Shown: positions 24,137 to 33,898, counted from the stretch's first letter. The stretch is DNA of 64,000 nucleotides from Geomicrobium halophilum (GCF_014207655.1 NZ_JACHHJ010000005.1:190941-254940); one strand, 5' to 3'. The notes: a model not told the origin generated them from the letters alone. Made by a program: numbers and translations.

Positions 24137-26548
24137 TTATTCAGCAGCTGCTGATTTTTTGAACCTGAAGAAGAAAAATAGCATCGACACAACAAACGCT
24201 AGAACCAAGATCAGCAACAGAGGCCATGTTTCCAGCAATGAAGAAGGTTCATCCATAAAGGTTGTTGCCCGTAAACCTAACACGGAGTAAGTCATCGGCA
24301 GCCAGGGGTGCACATATTGAAAAGGTCCGGCTACAACTTCTACAGGAAAGGAACCTCCGCTGCCGCCGAGTTGGACAATCAATAAGATAATCGCGATAAA
24401 ACGCCCCGGGTTATCTAATAGGCTGACGAGCATGAAAATCAATGTTAAAAAGGATAGGCTGACAAACCACATAAAAAAGGCGAACCAGCCGGGGTTTGTC
24501 AGCTCTAATTCCAACATGAAGAAAACGACCCCTAGAAGTGCGAGCGATTGTGCAACAGCGACAGACCATACAACACCTATTTTTCCAGAGAACCATCGCC
24601 AAGCTGTTTTGTGTTCTGTCAATGGTTGATAAAACGGATAAATAATGGAAAGTGTCAAACCTCCAACGAATAAAGCCATGGACAGGAAATAAGGAGAAAG
24701 GCCTTCCCCGTAGGAATACTCATTGAAATCACGATCGGCACTCGTTTTCACCGGTGAACTGAAAAGAGCCTGCTGATCTTCATTTAACTGGTTTTCTCGT
24801 AATGTATTCTCTAATGTCTCCAAGTTTTCTTCGAGCTCGAGAGCCCCGTCGTCGAGGTCAGCGAGGCCTTCTTCAATCTCCATCCCGCCTTGTAAGGTGT
24901 TCCCCATTTGTGCGGATAATTCGCTCGTTCCTTCGTCAAGCTCTTGTATGCCCTCATCGAGATCTTGCACGGCTGTTTCGACTTCAACGATTTGCTCGTC
25001 TACAGTCGCTAATATCTCATCAGCTTGGGACAACGATTGATCGAGATCAGCCAACGTGGTGCGTGCTTGAGGGAATATTTCTAATAACTCAATCTCCCCT
25101 TCACCAATCCCTTCGGGGGCAGCATTTCGAGCATTTTCTAAATCCCCGTGGACTTCTGTTATCCAATTTGAAAGTTCCTCTTGGCTGCTCGAAATCGAAT
25201 TTATTGTTTGAGTAAAACCCTCCTCCATCGATTCAATTTGCTCAGAGACTGCTGTTGTACTATTGTCCATGTCGTCAATGGTCTGATCCAATGAAGTGAC
25301 GATTTCATCGAGTTGGTGACATGGTTGTGCGTCCAGTGAGCCAACCCCCTCTATCGCTTCCTCCAAGGAATTAGCGTAATTTTGGAGTTCCTCATCTTCT
25401 GGATAATTTTCAGCAATATACGAAGACAGGGACTCTGTTTGCTCTTCAGCTTCGTTAGCGTCGTCTACTGATGCTTGAAAGTCGTAGCAAGTCCCGACAA
25501 ATGTTTCTAAGTCACTTGAACGCTCTTCCGCTTTATTTTGCCAGTGATTCAGTTGATCGTTGATCTCGCGAATGTCATGAAGAACATCTTGGGCTTCTTG
25601 TACATATTGTTCATGACCTTCAAGCCGCTCTTCCAAAGCAGAAAGACTTTCTTCCGCTGATTGGAGGGAAGTCCGGGCTTCTGACCAGTGCTCATTTAGA
25701 GAAGTGAGTGATTGTTCCAGCTGTACGGCATCCTCGCTTTCCAGGTACGTGCGGGCAGCTGTAACGTCTTCCTGCATTTCGCCTATCGTCGTCTCTAGCT
25801 GGCTGATTTCGTCACTGTTTTGATAGCGTTCAACAAAATCTTCTACTTCTGTCCGTAACTCATTTGTCCCTTCGGCTGCTTCACTTGCGCCTGCTTGTAA
25901 CTCATAAGCTCCGTCGTCTAGGTCTCTTAGGCCTTCGTTTAAGCTACCCATATTTTCAATAGCAGAAATGACACCTTCCGCCACTTCTTCGGATCCATCC
26001 CGCAGTTGTGTTACCGCATCAACCAATTCACTGTATGCATCATCGGCAACTTCTACATACGTTTCTGTCAACGTCTGGGAGAGTTCTTCTTCGATTTCCG
26101 ATATGGCCTGACTTCCCATCTGGGCACCTGCAAAATTATAATCTTCATTAATATCATAATGGATCATGCCGGAGTGGGGGTTATCATCTTGCAATGACGC
26201 CACATCTTCAGAAAATGTCGCTGGGATATGGGCATAAAAATAATAATCCAAGTCTTCAAGCCCCCGTTGGGCTTCTTCGACATCAGCGACATGCCAGTTG
26301 AAATCCTGACTTTCCAGAAGTTCCTCTACGAATTCATCACCTGCCTGGATGTCTTCTCCATCCATTTCGGCTCCTTCGTCTTCATTTACAATCGCTACGG
26401 GAAGTTCTTCAACTTGACCATAAGGATCCCAAAAGGCCCAAAGTAGAAGCCCGCCATATAACACAGGGATGATCATGATCCCCAAAATGGATATCAGCAT
26501 TTTTTTATCTGCTATAATCGCTTTCCATTCGTCAATAAAACCTTTCAA
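24137..26548 (-). CDS. yhgE: YhgE/Pip-family membrane protein
   Basis: An 803-residue protein of the YhgE/Pip (phage infection protein) and type VII-associated EsaA-like family: one N-terminal membrane helix (about residues 19-40, MLISILGIMIIPVLYGGLLL in part), a long extracellular domain with coiled-coil heptads and repeated DLDDGA / DLDEG motifs, and five C-terminal membrane helices as in ABC-2 permeases. The start is a TTG at 26548 behind TTTGGAGGG; the longer frame to 26590 overlaps the ribosome site. A TetR gene (YhgD-like) lies directly upstream and shared TGACCAA half-sites precede both. In B. subtilis yhgD and yhgE are likewise neighbours. Role is unclear; drug or amphiphile stress response is suggested by the regulator type. 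Confidence 0.9.
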   Translation of the reverse strand: MKGFIDEWKAIIADKKMLISILGIMIIPVLYGGLLLWAFWDPYGQVEELPVAIVNEDEGAEMDGEDIQAGDEFVEELLESQDFNWHVADVEEAQRGLEDLDYYFYAHIPATFSEDVASLQDDNPHSGMIHYDINEDYNFAGAQMGSQAISEIEEELSQTLTETYVEVADDAYSELVDAVTQLRDGSEEVAEGVISAIENMGSLNEGLRDLDDGAYELQAGASEAAEGTNELRTEVEDFVERYQNSDEISQLETTIGEMQEDVTAARTYLESEDAVQLEQSLTSLNEHWSEARTSLQSAEESLSALEERLEGHEQYVQEAQDVLHDIREINDQLNHWQNKAEERSSDLETFVGTCYDFQASVDDANEAEEQTESLSSYIAENYPEDEELQNYANSLEEAIEGVGSLDAQPCHQLDEIVTSLDQTIDDMDNSTTAVSEQIESMEEGFTQTINSISSSQEELSNWITEVHGDLENARNAAPEGIGEGEIELLEIFPQARTTLADLDQSLSQADEILATVDEQIVEVETAVQDLDEGIQELDEGTSELSAQMGNTLQGGMEIEEGLADLDDGALELEENLETLENTLRENQLNEDQQALFSSPVKTSADRDFNEYSYGEGLSPYFLSMALFVGGLTLSIIYPFYQPLTEHKTAWRWFSGKIGVVWSVAVAQSLALLGVVFFMLELELTNPGWFAFFMWFVSLSFLTLIFMLVSLLDNPGRFIAIILLIVQLGGSGGSFPVEVVAGPFQYVHPWLPMTYSVLGLRATTFMDEPSSLLETWPLLLILVLAFVVSMLFFFFRFKKSAAAE

Positions 26549-26584
26549 TGGTAACCCTCCAAATTTTTCTATCTCGATATATTC

Positions 26585-26613
26585 GACCAAATGACTATTT
26601 TGTCGTTTTGGTC
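26585..26613. promoter_or_regulatory. Putative YhgD operator before yhgE
   Basis: GACCAAA and TTTGGTC separated by 15 nt. The half-site is the same as at 27245-27275, only with wider spacing. Confidence 0.5.
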
Positions 26614-26643
26614 AATTTATAACAAAAAAAGCGGTATCGCTTA

Positions 26644-27225
26644 CTACGATGATCGAACAGCGATACCATAAAAGATATGATTCTCGAACACTTGAAACAT
26701 TTCCTCTTTCGATAGGGGCGGTTTTTTCTCCTCCCAATCCACGATAAAAGCAATATAAAGTTTATAAATGGTGAATGCTGTAATTTCCGTATTCACCACG
26801 TGCAGCCGGCCTTGCTCGACCCCTTGCGCGATTGCTCGTTCTAATGAATCCAATATAAATTGTTCGACCTTTTGAATGGCAGAAACTGCTTCCTGTGTGC
26901 CGTGAATGTTCACTTCTTCGGTCAAATGAATGAGCAATTGGTGCTCTTTACGATATTGCAACGTTTCATACAATGCACGGTGCACCTTTAAAAGCGAGCG
27001 TTCGTTTTGATGCAGGACACGCTGAAAAATGGTGTCCAAGTCGTTTAAGATTTCATCCATCACCGCTTCGAAAAGTTGCTCCTTGTTTTTGAACTCCGTA
27101 TAGATCGTCCCTTTGCCGACATGGGCGAGTTTAGCGACGTGGGCTACTGTTGTACCTTTGTAGCCAAAAAGGGAAAACGCGTTTTTCGCGGCGTTTAAGA
27201 TCGTTACACGTTTATTCGTAATCAT
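26644..27225 (-). CDS. yhgD: TetR-family regulator, YhgD-like
   Basis: A 193-residue TetR protein; DNA-binding helices are visible in LFGYKGTTVAHVAKLAHVGK followed by GTIYTEFKNKEQLF. The ATG at 27225 follows AAAGAGAG; the GTG at 27255 lies within the operator and is unlikely. It precedes yhgE by about 95 nt with a separate operator-like site in between, so it probably represses both itself and yhgE. Confidence 0.88.
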   Translation of the reverse strand: MITNKRVTILNAAKNAFSLFGYKGTTVAHVAKLAHVGKGTIYTEFKNKEQLFEAVMDEILNDLDTIFQRVLHQNERSLLKVHRALYETLQYRKEHQLLIHLTEEVNIHGTQEAVSAIQKVEQFILDSLERAIAQGVEQGRLHVVNTEITAFTIYKLYIAFIVDWEEKKPPLSKEEMFQVFENHIFYGIAVRSS

Positions 27226-27244
27226 AAAAAGTCTCTCTTTCAAT

Positions 27245-27275
27245 AAAATGACCAAATGAATAAATTGGTCATTTT
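27245..27275. promoter_or_regulatory. Putative YhgD operator at its own promoter
   Basis: AAAATGACCAA and TTGGTCATTTT are perfect 11-nt inverted arms around 9 nt, immediately upstream of the TetR gene. Confidence 0.65.
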
Positions 27276-27470
27276 ATAATAACATAAATGATTGATTAGT
27301 CAAGGAAGTGCTGTGAATGAGTCGGATTTTTCGCTTAGAAATCGGACAATGAAAAAGCTCTTTTGTCAAAAAAACCGTTGTTGTTTGGAAGGTAACGTAT
27401 AAATCGGAAAAAAGACTAAATACTATTTTGTGATGCAAATGAGTAGGAAATAAAGGAGAGAAATGTTCTC

Positions 27471-28453
27471 ATGTCCAAAAAACCAAAAATGAATTCAACG
27501 GAACTCGGTGCATTGTGGATGACATACCAACAGAAAACCGTAATTTTACGGATAATCGAACACTTTATTGAGACATCGGAGGACAAAAAAGCAAAAAATT
27601 TAATGTCAGGGCTATGGAAAGACCTACACTCAAAAGCCGAGAACTAAGAACGATGATTCAGAATGAGGAAGCAGCAGCCCCGATCGGTTTTACGCATGAA
27701 GACGTAAATCTTGATGCGCCAAGATTATTTGAGAACGGTTTTGATATTATGTTTAGTCGGGTCTTGAAAAAAATCAGCATGGGTCTATATGCCCTTCATT
27801 TATCGATGTCATATCGTGAAGATGTTGTAAAGTTTTATAAGGAGGTTACCCAAATCACGCAGAAATATTATAATGATTTTACTCAATATTTACTGGAAGA
27901 AGGGATCCTTCCTACCCCGAACTATGTAAACATGCCGAAGTCGGTGGATTATATCAATGATAAAAATTATATGAAAGGTTCGAATCTTATTGGTCATAAG
28001 CGATCGCTAAATACCATCGAGTTTGGTTATCTTTACCAGGGTATGGAGACCAATGTTTCCGGTATGCAATTAATGGCAGGTTTTTCTCAATGCGCCAAGA
28101 GTGAAGAGTTACAAAAATACTTTATGAAAGGAAAAGAACTTTCGAAAGAAATCATTCAAGAGACTGAGAAGATCCTTCTTCAAAATGATATTCATCCCCC
28201 TTCTACACCCGGAGGCACCGTAACAAGTTCAACATCGGCACCTTTTTCTCAAAAACTCATGATGTTTACCACATATCTTCTCTGTAATTTTTCGCTTGGA
28301 AGCCAAAGCTTTAACGCTTCTTTCAGCTTACGTAATGATTTGACTATAAACTCAGGCATCATGACTAAAGATGTATATGAATACGCACGTGAGGGTATTA
28401 TGATCATGATCAATAATGGCTGGTTAGAGGAACCACCGAAAATGGATCTTTAA
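27471..28453 (+). pseudogene. DUF3231-type gene split by a frameshift
   Basis: The first frame (27471-27647, 58 codons) begins MSKKPKMNSTELGALWMTYQ and ends ...DLHSKAEN-stop. The second frame, usable from about 27614, continues with LRTMIQNEEAAAPIGFTHED, then VNLDAPRLFENGFD, to 28453. Together they form a normal-length (about 325 aa) protein of the DUF3231 family, whose members have two ferritin-like helical halves and often occur in spore-formers. The switch is a one-base shift near 27640. It is either a real mutation, leaving the gene broken, or a sequencing error. AAAGGAGAG precedes the start. Function of the family is unknown. Confidence 0.7.
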
Positions 28454-28593
28454 GTCTGCGAAGTCTTCTTTGATATCATTCTAAGCCCGGGTATCTCATG
28501 ACTACCCGCTAAAAACGACTAAATGAGGCCCAACCATGCTACATTTTCATGTAATTGGATGGACCTCTTGATATGAAAGACTACCTCTAATAG

Positions 28594-28625
28594 ATTGTTC
28601 AAAACGTCCGAGAAAAACTCCCAGA
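28594..28625 (+). repeat. Family B repeat, single end (B3)
   Basis: TTGTTCAAAACGTCCGAGAAAAA matches the left end of family B; no matching right end follows. It lies in the 437-nt gene-free region 28454-28890, which otherwise holds a weak hairpin near 28488-28510 and the terminator at 28801. Confidence 0.5.
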
Positions 28626-28800
28626 CTACTAACAGTGTAGGTGATTGACGGCAAAACTATCCTACTCTTCAGAATTAAGTTTGTGATTCAACTCCTCTAT
28701 ACATTGCGATCCATCCACTCACGCAAATGTGGAAAATGCTAACATACAATTTTTCATTATAATCGTATTTGATATTTGATGTCTGTATAGAAGAGATCCC

Positions 28801-28842
28801 GTGAAAAAAATAACCTGGGAAGTCTGATTAATGCTTCCCAGG
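28801..28842 (-). terminator. Terminator of the methyltransferase gene
   Basis: On the minus strand CCTGGGAAG and CTTCCCAGG form a perfect 9-bp stem followed by TTATTTTTTT. Confidence 0.85.
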
Positions 28843-28890
28843 GAGGGAACTAGGCTTTTTCCTTTGATTAGGGAAAAGATTTGCCTATGT

Positions 28891-29658
28891 TCAATTCTCT
28901 TTACTTCCAATGAAAACCGTCCAACGATTTTGATCAATAATCGTTTGCCCCGTAGTTACTCCTTTTTTCACATGAGTGACATACTTCTCCAATTGCTCCT
29001 CGCTAAGCTCGTGAAGAATCGAGCGGCCTTCACGTTTGTAAATGGAATCTGCCCACTCGGCCACAGACGGATACACTTGATGAATTTCCCATAATGTCCT
29101 AGAAAAACAAGATTGAAATCCTGTGGTCTGCAATTGATCGATCAAAGATTCCTTAGGCACACGGCGTTTGTTTTCCAAGTCTTGTAATTCAGGAAAAAGT
29201 TCCAATAAGTACCCGCGGACATGGCCGGGAGAGCCTTGTACACGGCAATCTTCCGGGGTCCGGTTTTGGATCACGACATGGCCGCCCACACGCAATATAC
29301 GTTTGGCTTCCAAGAGAAAAGGATCTAAGTCATCGAGATGATGGGTTACTGCCCGGGCAAATACAACGTCTATACTTTGATCTTCGAAAGGAAGTTCATA
29401 AGCATCCCCTTTAGTAAAGCGAAGGTGGGGAGCATTCTTGCGAGCTGTTTCTAGCATGGGCTCTGAGAAATCCACTCCTGTTATGCTAGCCCCTTTTTCT
29501 GCCAGGTGAGCCGTGTAAAGACCGGCCCCGCATCCAACATCGACGATTTCCTTATTTTCAAGCGTTACAAATGAAGATAGTTTCGTATACCAACGAGGAT
29601 CAATGTCGCGATTTGTGTACATATGGCGATGTCTTTGTTTATGAAAAGATAATGTCAT
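28891..29658 (-). CDS. Class I SAM-dependent methyltransferase (Methyltransf_11 type)
   Basis: A 255-residue cytosolic protein with the Rossmann-like SAM fold: motif I IVDVGCGAGLYTAHLA (residues about 38-53), acidic loop ITGVDFSEPMLETA, motif II GDAYELPFEDQSIDVVFAR and motif III LEAKRILRVGGHVV. The C-terminal 100 residues differ from ubiquinone/menaquinone enzymes, so the substrate is open. The ATG has a modest AAAGGTT site. It is monocistronic with its own terminator and divergent from the amidohydrolase gene. Confidence 0.85.
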   Translation of the reverse strand: MTLSFHKQRHRHMYTNRDIDPRWYTKLSSFVTLENKEIVDVGCGAGLYTAHLAEKGASITGVDFSEPMLETARKNAPHLRFTKGDAYELPFEDQSIDVVFARAVTHHLDDLDPFLLEAKRILRVGGHVVIQNRTPEDCRVQGSPGHVRGYLLELFPELQDLENKRRVPKESLIDQLQTTGFQSCFSRTLWEIHQVYPSVAEWADSIYKREGRSILHELSEEQLEKYVTHVKKGVTTGQTIIDQNRWTVFIGSKEN

Positions 29659-29832
29659 AGCTTCACAACCTTTATCTCTAGTATATACTAAAAAGCGTAG
29701 CAGGTCTTTCGAAAACTGTCGATAAAGACAGTATAATCGCTAATACTTACAGCAGTCTTACTCATCGTGTAAAATGGATGCAGGAAAATGAATGGGATGC
29801 ATAGTGCTAAGCATAAAGGAGTGAACGGGGAA

Positions 29833-31062
29833 ATGAGGATTAACCAGACTCGGTTGATGGAAACGATTGAGACAAGTTCTAAGATTGGTGCAACAACAAA
29901 TGGCGATTTGCATCGGCTGGCTCTTACTCATGAAGATGTAGAGATGCGCACACAATTGGTTCACTGGTTAGAAACGGCCGGACTAGACGTTACGGTCGAT
30001 GATTTTGGCAATATGTACGGAAAAAGGGAAGGAACGAACCCTGAACTTGCGCCTGTGGTGATTGGCTCGCATTTGGATACGCAACCTTATGGAGGGAAGT
30101 ATGACGGTGTCGTCGGTGTGCTTTCAGCCTTAGAAGTGATTCGTACGTTCAATGATGAAGGAGTGAAGATGCCTCGACCGATCGTTATTGTAAATTTTAC
30201 GAACGAGGAAGGTGCACGATTTGCCCCGCCTTTGCAAGGGTCGGGAGGAGCGCTTGGCGAATTATCTAAAACAGATATCTATGATACGGAAGACCAGGAA
30301 GGGACACGTTTTGAAACAGCCCTCGTGGAATCAGGTTATCAAGGAAAAGAAAGCGAGCGTTTAACAGGGGCGCATGCTTTTGTTGAATTACATATTGAAC
30401 AAGGACCGGTCCTCGAACAAAAGCAAAAATGCATTGGCGTCGTCCAAGGGATTCAAGGTATGGCATGGCTTCAAGTGCACGTGAAAGGGGAAGCGGATCA
30501 CGCCGGCAGCACGCCGATGTCGGGACGCAAAGATGCTCTCGTGGCTTCTTCAGCAATGATTACCGCTCTATCCAGATACGCAGAATCGGTGGAAGACTTG
30601 CACATTACTGTTGGAAGGCAACACGTGCATCCGAATGTACCCAATGTGATCCCAAGTGAAGTTACGTTTTCCGTTGATATGCGTCACCATGATGATCATA
30701 TGCGTACAGGAGTAATTATGGCGATCCGCAAGATTTTATCTGATACGTCAAAAAGAAACGGTGTTGAGTATACGCTCGATACAAATTGGCATGGGGATAC
30801 TGTTCATTTTTCCGAAAAGGTTAAAAACGTCATAGCAGAAGAAGCCTCCGCCTTGCAATATGACGCTGACCAGCTTTATAGCGGTGCTTCCCACGATGCC
30901 AAACATATGAGTCAGATAACGGATACCGGGATGATTTTCGTGCCGAGTGTCGGGGGCAAAAGTCATCAAGAGGCGGAGTATACGAGTGCTGAAGATATTG
31001 AAAAAGGGGCCAATCTCTTACTGAATGTGACGAAGAGATTGGCTAAAGAAAAAGAGATTTAA
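29833..31062 (+). CDS. M20-family amidase / N-carbamoyl-L-amino acid hydrolase
   Basis: A 409-residue zinc hydrolase of the hydantoinase/carbamoylase group (relatives include allantoate amidohydrolase and ureidoglycolate hydrolases). Metal-site residues: H80 (VIGSHLDTQPYG), D91 (GKYDGVVG), E125-E126 (NFTNEEGARF), the H of HIEQGPVLE and the late SGASHDAKHM. The ATG at 29833 has AAGGAG about 11 nt upstream; longer starts are less supported. It may recover nitrogen from ureides or carbamoyl amino acids; the nearby adenine deaminase and purine permease fit a nitrogen or purine salvage theme, but operon linkage is absent. Converges with thiT, overlapping 4 nt. Confidence 0.87.
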   Translation: MRINQTRLMETIETSSKIGATTNGDLHRLALTHEDVEMRTQLVHWLETAGLDVTVDDFGNMYGKREGTNPELAPVVIGSHLDTQPYGGKYDGVVGVLSALEVIRTFNDEGVKMPRPIVIVNFTNEEGARFAPPLQGSGGALGELSKTDIYDTEDQEGTRFETALVESGYQGKESERLTGAHAFVELHIEQGPVLEQKQKCIGVVQGIQGMAWLQVHVKGEADHAGSTPMSGRKDALVASSAMITALSRYAESVEDLHITVGRQHVHPNVPNVIPSEVTFSVDMRHHDDHMRTGVIMAIRKILSDTSKRNGVEYTLDTNWHGDTVHFSEKVKNVIAEEASALQYDADQLYSGASHDAKHMSQITDTGMIFVPSVGGKSHQEAEYTSAEDIEKGANLLLNVTKRLAKEKEI

Positions 31063-31625
31063 GAAGTGACAACGCTATTTCTTGATTTCATATTGAAAAA
31101 TTCTGGTTGTGCTCTTGAAATCATATAGAGGACGGAAAGTGTGATGAGAACTTCTGGAAGTAAATAGGAAGCATTGTACACGAATGAATAGAGATACACA
31201 TTCATTCCGTCAGGCGCAAGGCTCCCGAACCAAATAACACCCGAAATTCCATGGGATAAAAATCTTAGAAACGCCGCGAACAGCAAGCCGAGAAGTGCCC
31301 AACCTAATGATAACTTACCGGTACGGTTACGAATAGCAAATAAACCGGCCAGGCCGAGCGCTGCATAAGGAAGCGGATAATCCAATAGCAATTGGATCGG
31401 ATGGACAATATAGGCATTGTACATGAGGTTCACGATCCCGACGAGGAGTCCTGTTAATACGCCTACGCGCCAGCCATGTCGAAAGGCCATAATGAAAATC
31501 GGAACCATCATTAAGGAAACCGATCCCCCCTGTGCCCATGGACCTGGAAAGCTGACGAAGCTCAATATCAACGCAAGCGCCGTCATCAACGCTACTTCCA
31601 CCATCACTAACGTCCGTTTTTTCAT
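31059..31625 (-). CDS. thiT: Thiamine ECF transporter S component ThiT
   Basis: A 188-residue six-helix membrane protein (YuaJ/ThiT). The sequences SFPGPWAQGGSVSLMMVPI and AFLRFLSHGISGVIWFG are the thiamine-binding loops of this family. It captures thiamine outside the cell and passes it to the shared EcfAA'T module encoded elsewhere. A TPP riboswitch precedes it, which confirms substrate and control. The start is preceded by GAAAGGGGAA. Confidence 0.95.
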   Translation of the reverse strand: MKKRTLVMVEVALMTALALILSFVSFPGPWAQGGSVSLMMVPIFIMAFRHGWRVGVLTGLLVGIVNLMYNAYIVHPIQLLLDYPLPYAALGLAGLFAIRNRTGKLSLGWALLGLLFAAFLRFLSHGISGVIWFGSLAPDGMNVYLYSFVYNASYLLPEVLITLSVLYMISRAQPEFFNMKSRNSVVTS

Positions 31626-31639
31626 AATAAAAATTCCCC

Positions 31640-31793
31640 TTTCTGTCGTCCACAGAGGGGGAAGTCAGGTTCATAGTACTGGGATCCGAACTCGCAATCT
31701 CAGTACTTCCCACTTCCCTACACTGGTATGAACCAGATCAGGTTCCAAGAGTTAGGACAATCGTCCCTCTCAGTCTTTCGACACCTCTAGTGG
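31640..31793 (-). promoter_or_regulatory. TPP riboswitch (THI element) controlling thiT
   Basis: On the minus strand the aptamer (about 31793-31708) shows the conserved GACTGAGAG, the CTTGGAACCTGATCTGG block and CATACCAGTGTAGGGAAGTG. Behind it CAGTACT pairs with AGTACTG and a later GGAAGT..ACTTCC pairing offers a switch in expression structure down to the ribosome site. TPP binding should shut off thiT. Confidence 0.92.
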
Positions 31794-31866
31794 AAAAATG
31801 ATTTGAAGATATATGCTTTATTATACGTATTTTAAGAATAATCGCAAGGTGACAGGGGCGAGTGAA

Positions 31867-33126
31867 GTGTTATTAAAGTTCATCGTTTTATCAAAAGATC
31901 AAAATAGGTTGCTATTAGATCAAAACCAGGGACGATACGCATGGCCGTCTGTTCATTGTGAGACGACTCACGTGGCTGTTACGTCGCATATTTATGATTT
32001 TTTTCTGGCGAAATACCACTTAAAAGTGAATGTGTTACGATGCTTTCTTCAAGATGGCAATTTGCGAATCTATGAAGTAGAGGCACTGGATGATGATCAT
32101 CGACGATTCTGGGTAGATGCTTCCCTAGTCATGGAGCTTGTTGATTCGGGGGAACGAAAAGAATTCGCTGAATGGTTGACCAAGGTCAGTGATCGAGCAA
32201 TTCCGTGGTTTCAGCCTGGGTGGCGTCAAGAAATGGAAATGTGGGTAAGGGAACAAATCCCAAGTCGGATCATTACATTTGAACAGGTGAGAAGCTGGGA
32301 ACGGTCAGCGTTGTTTAAGATTCACACGAAACAAGAGAATTATTACTTCAAAGCTGTACCTGAGGTGTTTTCACATGAACCAAGCGTTCAGAACTTCATT
32401 GCAGAACTCTATCCCTCTTATGTTCCAGAAGTGATCGTACAAGATATCGAAAAAAATAGTTATATGATGCGGGAATTAGAGGGGGGCCTTCTCGGTGAGT
32501 CTGATCAAAGGATTCATTGGAAAAGAGCTTTGCAGCAAATGGTTACCATTCAACGTCAGTCTATCTACGATAATCGGGAACTTCAAAAATTGGCTTGCCC
32601 GGTAAGACCGATGAAGGAAGTTCTAACCAACCATTTGCCAATAGCCTTAGATGAATTAGTGACTAACTTTCGTATTCCAAGAGAGCACTACACTTCCTTA
32701 AAAGAGAGTATACCTTCGATGATGGCGCATGTTCATGCGTTAGAACACTCAAATCTCCCACTTGCTTTAGATCATGGTGATTTTTTCGGTGGGAATATTA
32801 TTGTTCAAGATGGCCAGCCGCTCATCTATGATTGGTCGGACAGTTCACTCACCCATCCGTTTTTGAGTGTAATTGTGTTTTTGGATGAAGTGAAGGAGCT
32901 TTTCTCAGAAGATTTTCGCAACCAATTACTCGGTGTATACCTAGATAATTGGAGAGCGTTCGACACTTATCCTCGCTTGCAAAAGGAATTTCACCTTGTA
33001 CATGTGCTTGCCCCTTTATTTTATCTTACCGTACACCAACGTTATATTTTTCCTGCATTCAAAGATAATATAGAGCACCAGCAGATCATTGATCATTACG
33101 TAGACCAATGGTTAGCAAACATCTAA
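31867..33126 (+). CDS. Aminoglycoside phosphotransferase-fold protein with Nudix-like N-terminal region
   Basis: About 419 residues. The C-terminal 270 carry an APH/choline-kinase fold with the catalytic loop LALDHGDFFGGNIIVQDG (Asp and Asn of HGDxxxxN) and LIYDWSDSS (metal-binding Asp). The first 130 residues resemble the beta-strand start of Nudix domains (VLLKFIVLSKDQNRLLLDQ ... YAWPSVHCETTH), but the REXXEE Nudix box is absent. Thus it is a probable small-molecule kinase fused to a non-catalytic Nudix-like sensor; substrate unknown. Start is uncertain: ATG 31813, GTG 31849 and GTG 31867 are in frame, and only the last has GGGGCGA at proper distance. Confidence 0.75.
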   Translation: MLLKFIVLSKDQNRLLLDQNQGRYAWPSVHCETTHVAVTSHIYDFFLAKYHLKVNVLRCFLQDGNLRIYEVEALDDDHRRFWVDASLVMELVDSGERKEFAEWLTKVSDRAIPWFQPGWRQEMEMWVREQIPSRIITFEQVRSWERSALFKIHTKQENYYFKAVPEVFSHEPSVQNFIAELYPSYVPEVIVQDIEKNSYMMRELEGGLLGESDQRIHWKRALQQMVTIQRQSIYDNRELQKLACPVRPMKEVLTNHLPIALDELVTNFRIPREHYTSLKESIPSMMAHVHALEHSNLPLALDHGDFFGGNIIVQDGQPLIYDWSDSSLTHPFLSVIVFLDEVKELFSEDFRNQLLGVYLDNWRAFDTYPRLQKEFHLVHVLAPLFYLTVHQRYIFPAFKDNIEHQQIIDHYVDQWLANI

Positions 33127-33280
33127 ATTTGGCGCGCATATCCCTTCAATAGGTAGGGTGCAATGTACGTTCATTTCAGATACAATGATATTATCAAACG
33201 GCTTTAGAGATTCTCGGACCGTCAATTGGGGTGGATGGGCACGCGTGCAATATGGGTTTAATCAAAACGAGGAAGAAAGG

Positions 33281-33832
33281 ATGGAGAAGATGTCCTTTAC
33301 CATTCGTGAAATGAAAAAGGGGGACGCTTACGGTATTGCCTATGTTCATGTGAATAGTTGGAAAACCACGTACCGCGGCGTTGTTCCACAAGATTACTTA
33401 GACAGTTTAGACGTAAAAGAACGTCAGAAAAAATGGGAGAAAAAACTTGAAGACTATCCAGCGGAATCCAACTATGGAATTGTTGCGGTGAATGACCAAT
33501 CCGATATTGTTGGTTTTGCGATTTGCGATGAGGCAGAAGAAAAAGATCCCGTGGATGGGGAATTAAATGCGATTTACATACTTGGTGATTATCAACAACA
33601 AGGAATAGGCCGCGCATTTTTGCGAAAGATTCTCGAAAATTTTCGTGAAAGGGGTTGGAAGACATTTGCCATCGTTGCCTTGGTCGACAACCCTTCCATG
33701 CCATTCTATGAAAAATTGCGCCCTCATTATCTCCGCTTAGATACGTTTACGGTCCATGAGAAAGCGCTCAAGGAATGGGTGATGACCTTTTCCATAGATG
33801 AGGTGGAGCATATGGTTGGTAAGAAACAATAG
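33281..33832 (+). CDS. GNAT-family N-acetyltransferase
   Basis: A 183-residue GNAT protein: VNSWKTTYRGVVPQDYLDSL near the start is common to YkkB/PaiA-like acetyltransferases; the acetyl-CoA loop is DYQQQGIGRAFLRKIL; beta-5/alpha-4 is TFAIVALVDNPSMPFYEKLR, partly given. The ATG at 33281 follows GAGGAAGAAAGG; the longer frame to 33158 is not supported. Substrate unknown; stands alone between the APH-like gene and adenine deaminase. Confidence 0.85.
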   Translation: MEKMSFTIREMKKGDAYGIAYVHVNSWKTTYRGVVPQDYLDSLDVKERQKKWEKKLEDYPAESNYGIVAVNDQSDIVGFAICDEAEEKDPVDGELNAIYILGDYQQQGIGRAFLRKILENFRERGWKTFAIVALVDNPSMPFYEKLRPHYLRLDTFTVHEKALKEWVMTFSIDEVEHMVGKKQ

Positions 33833-33898
33833 ACATGCACTTGGCAAACCATACTTCCCACAGGTATATAAACGAGAGGTATAAAAGGAGCGAAAACC

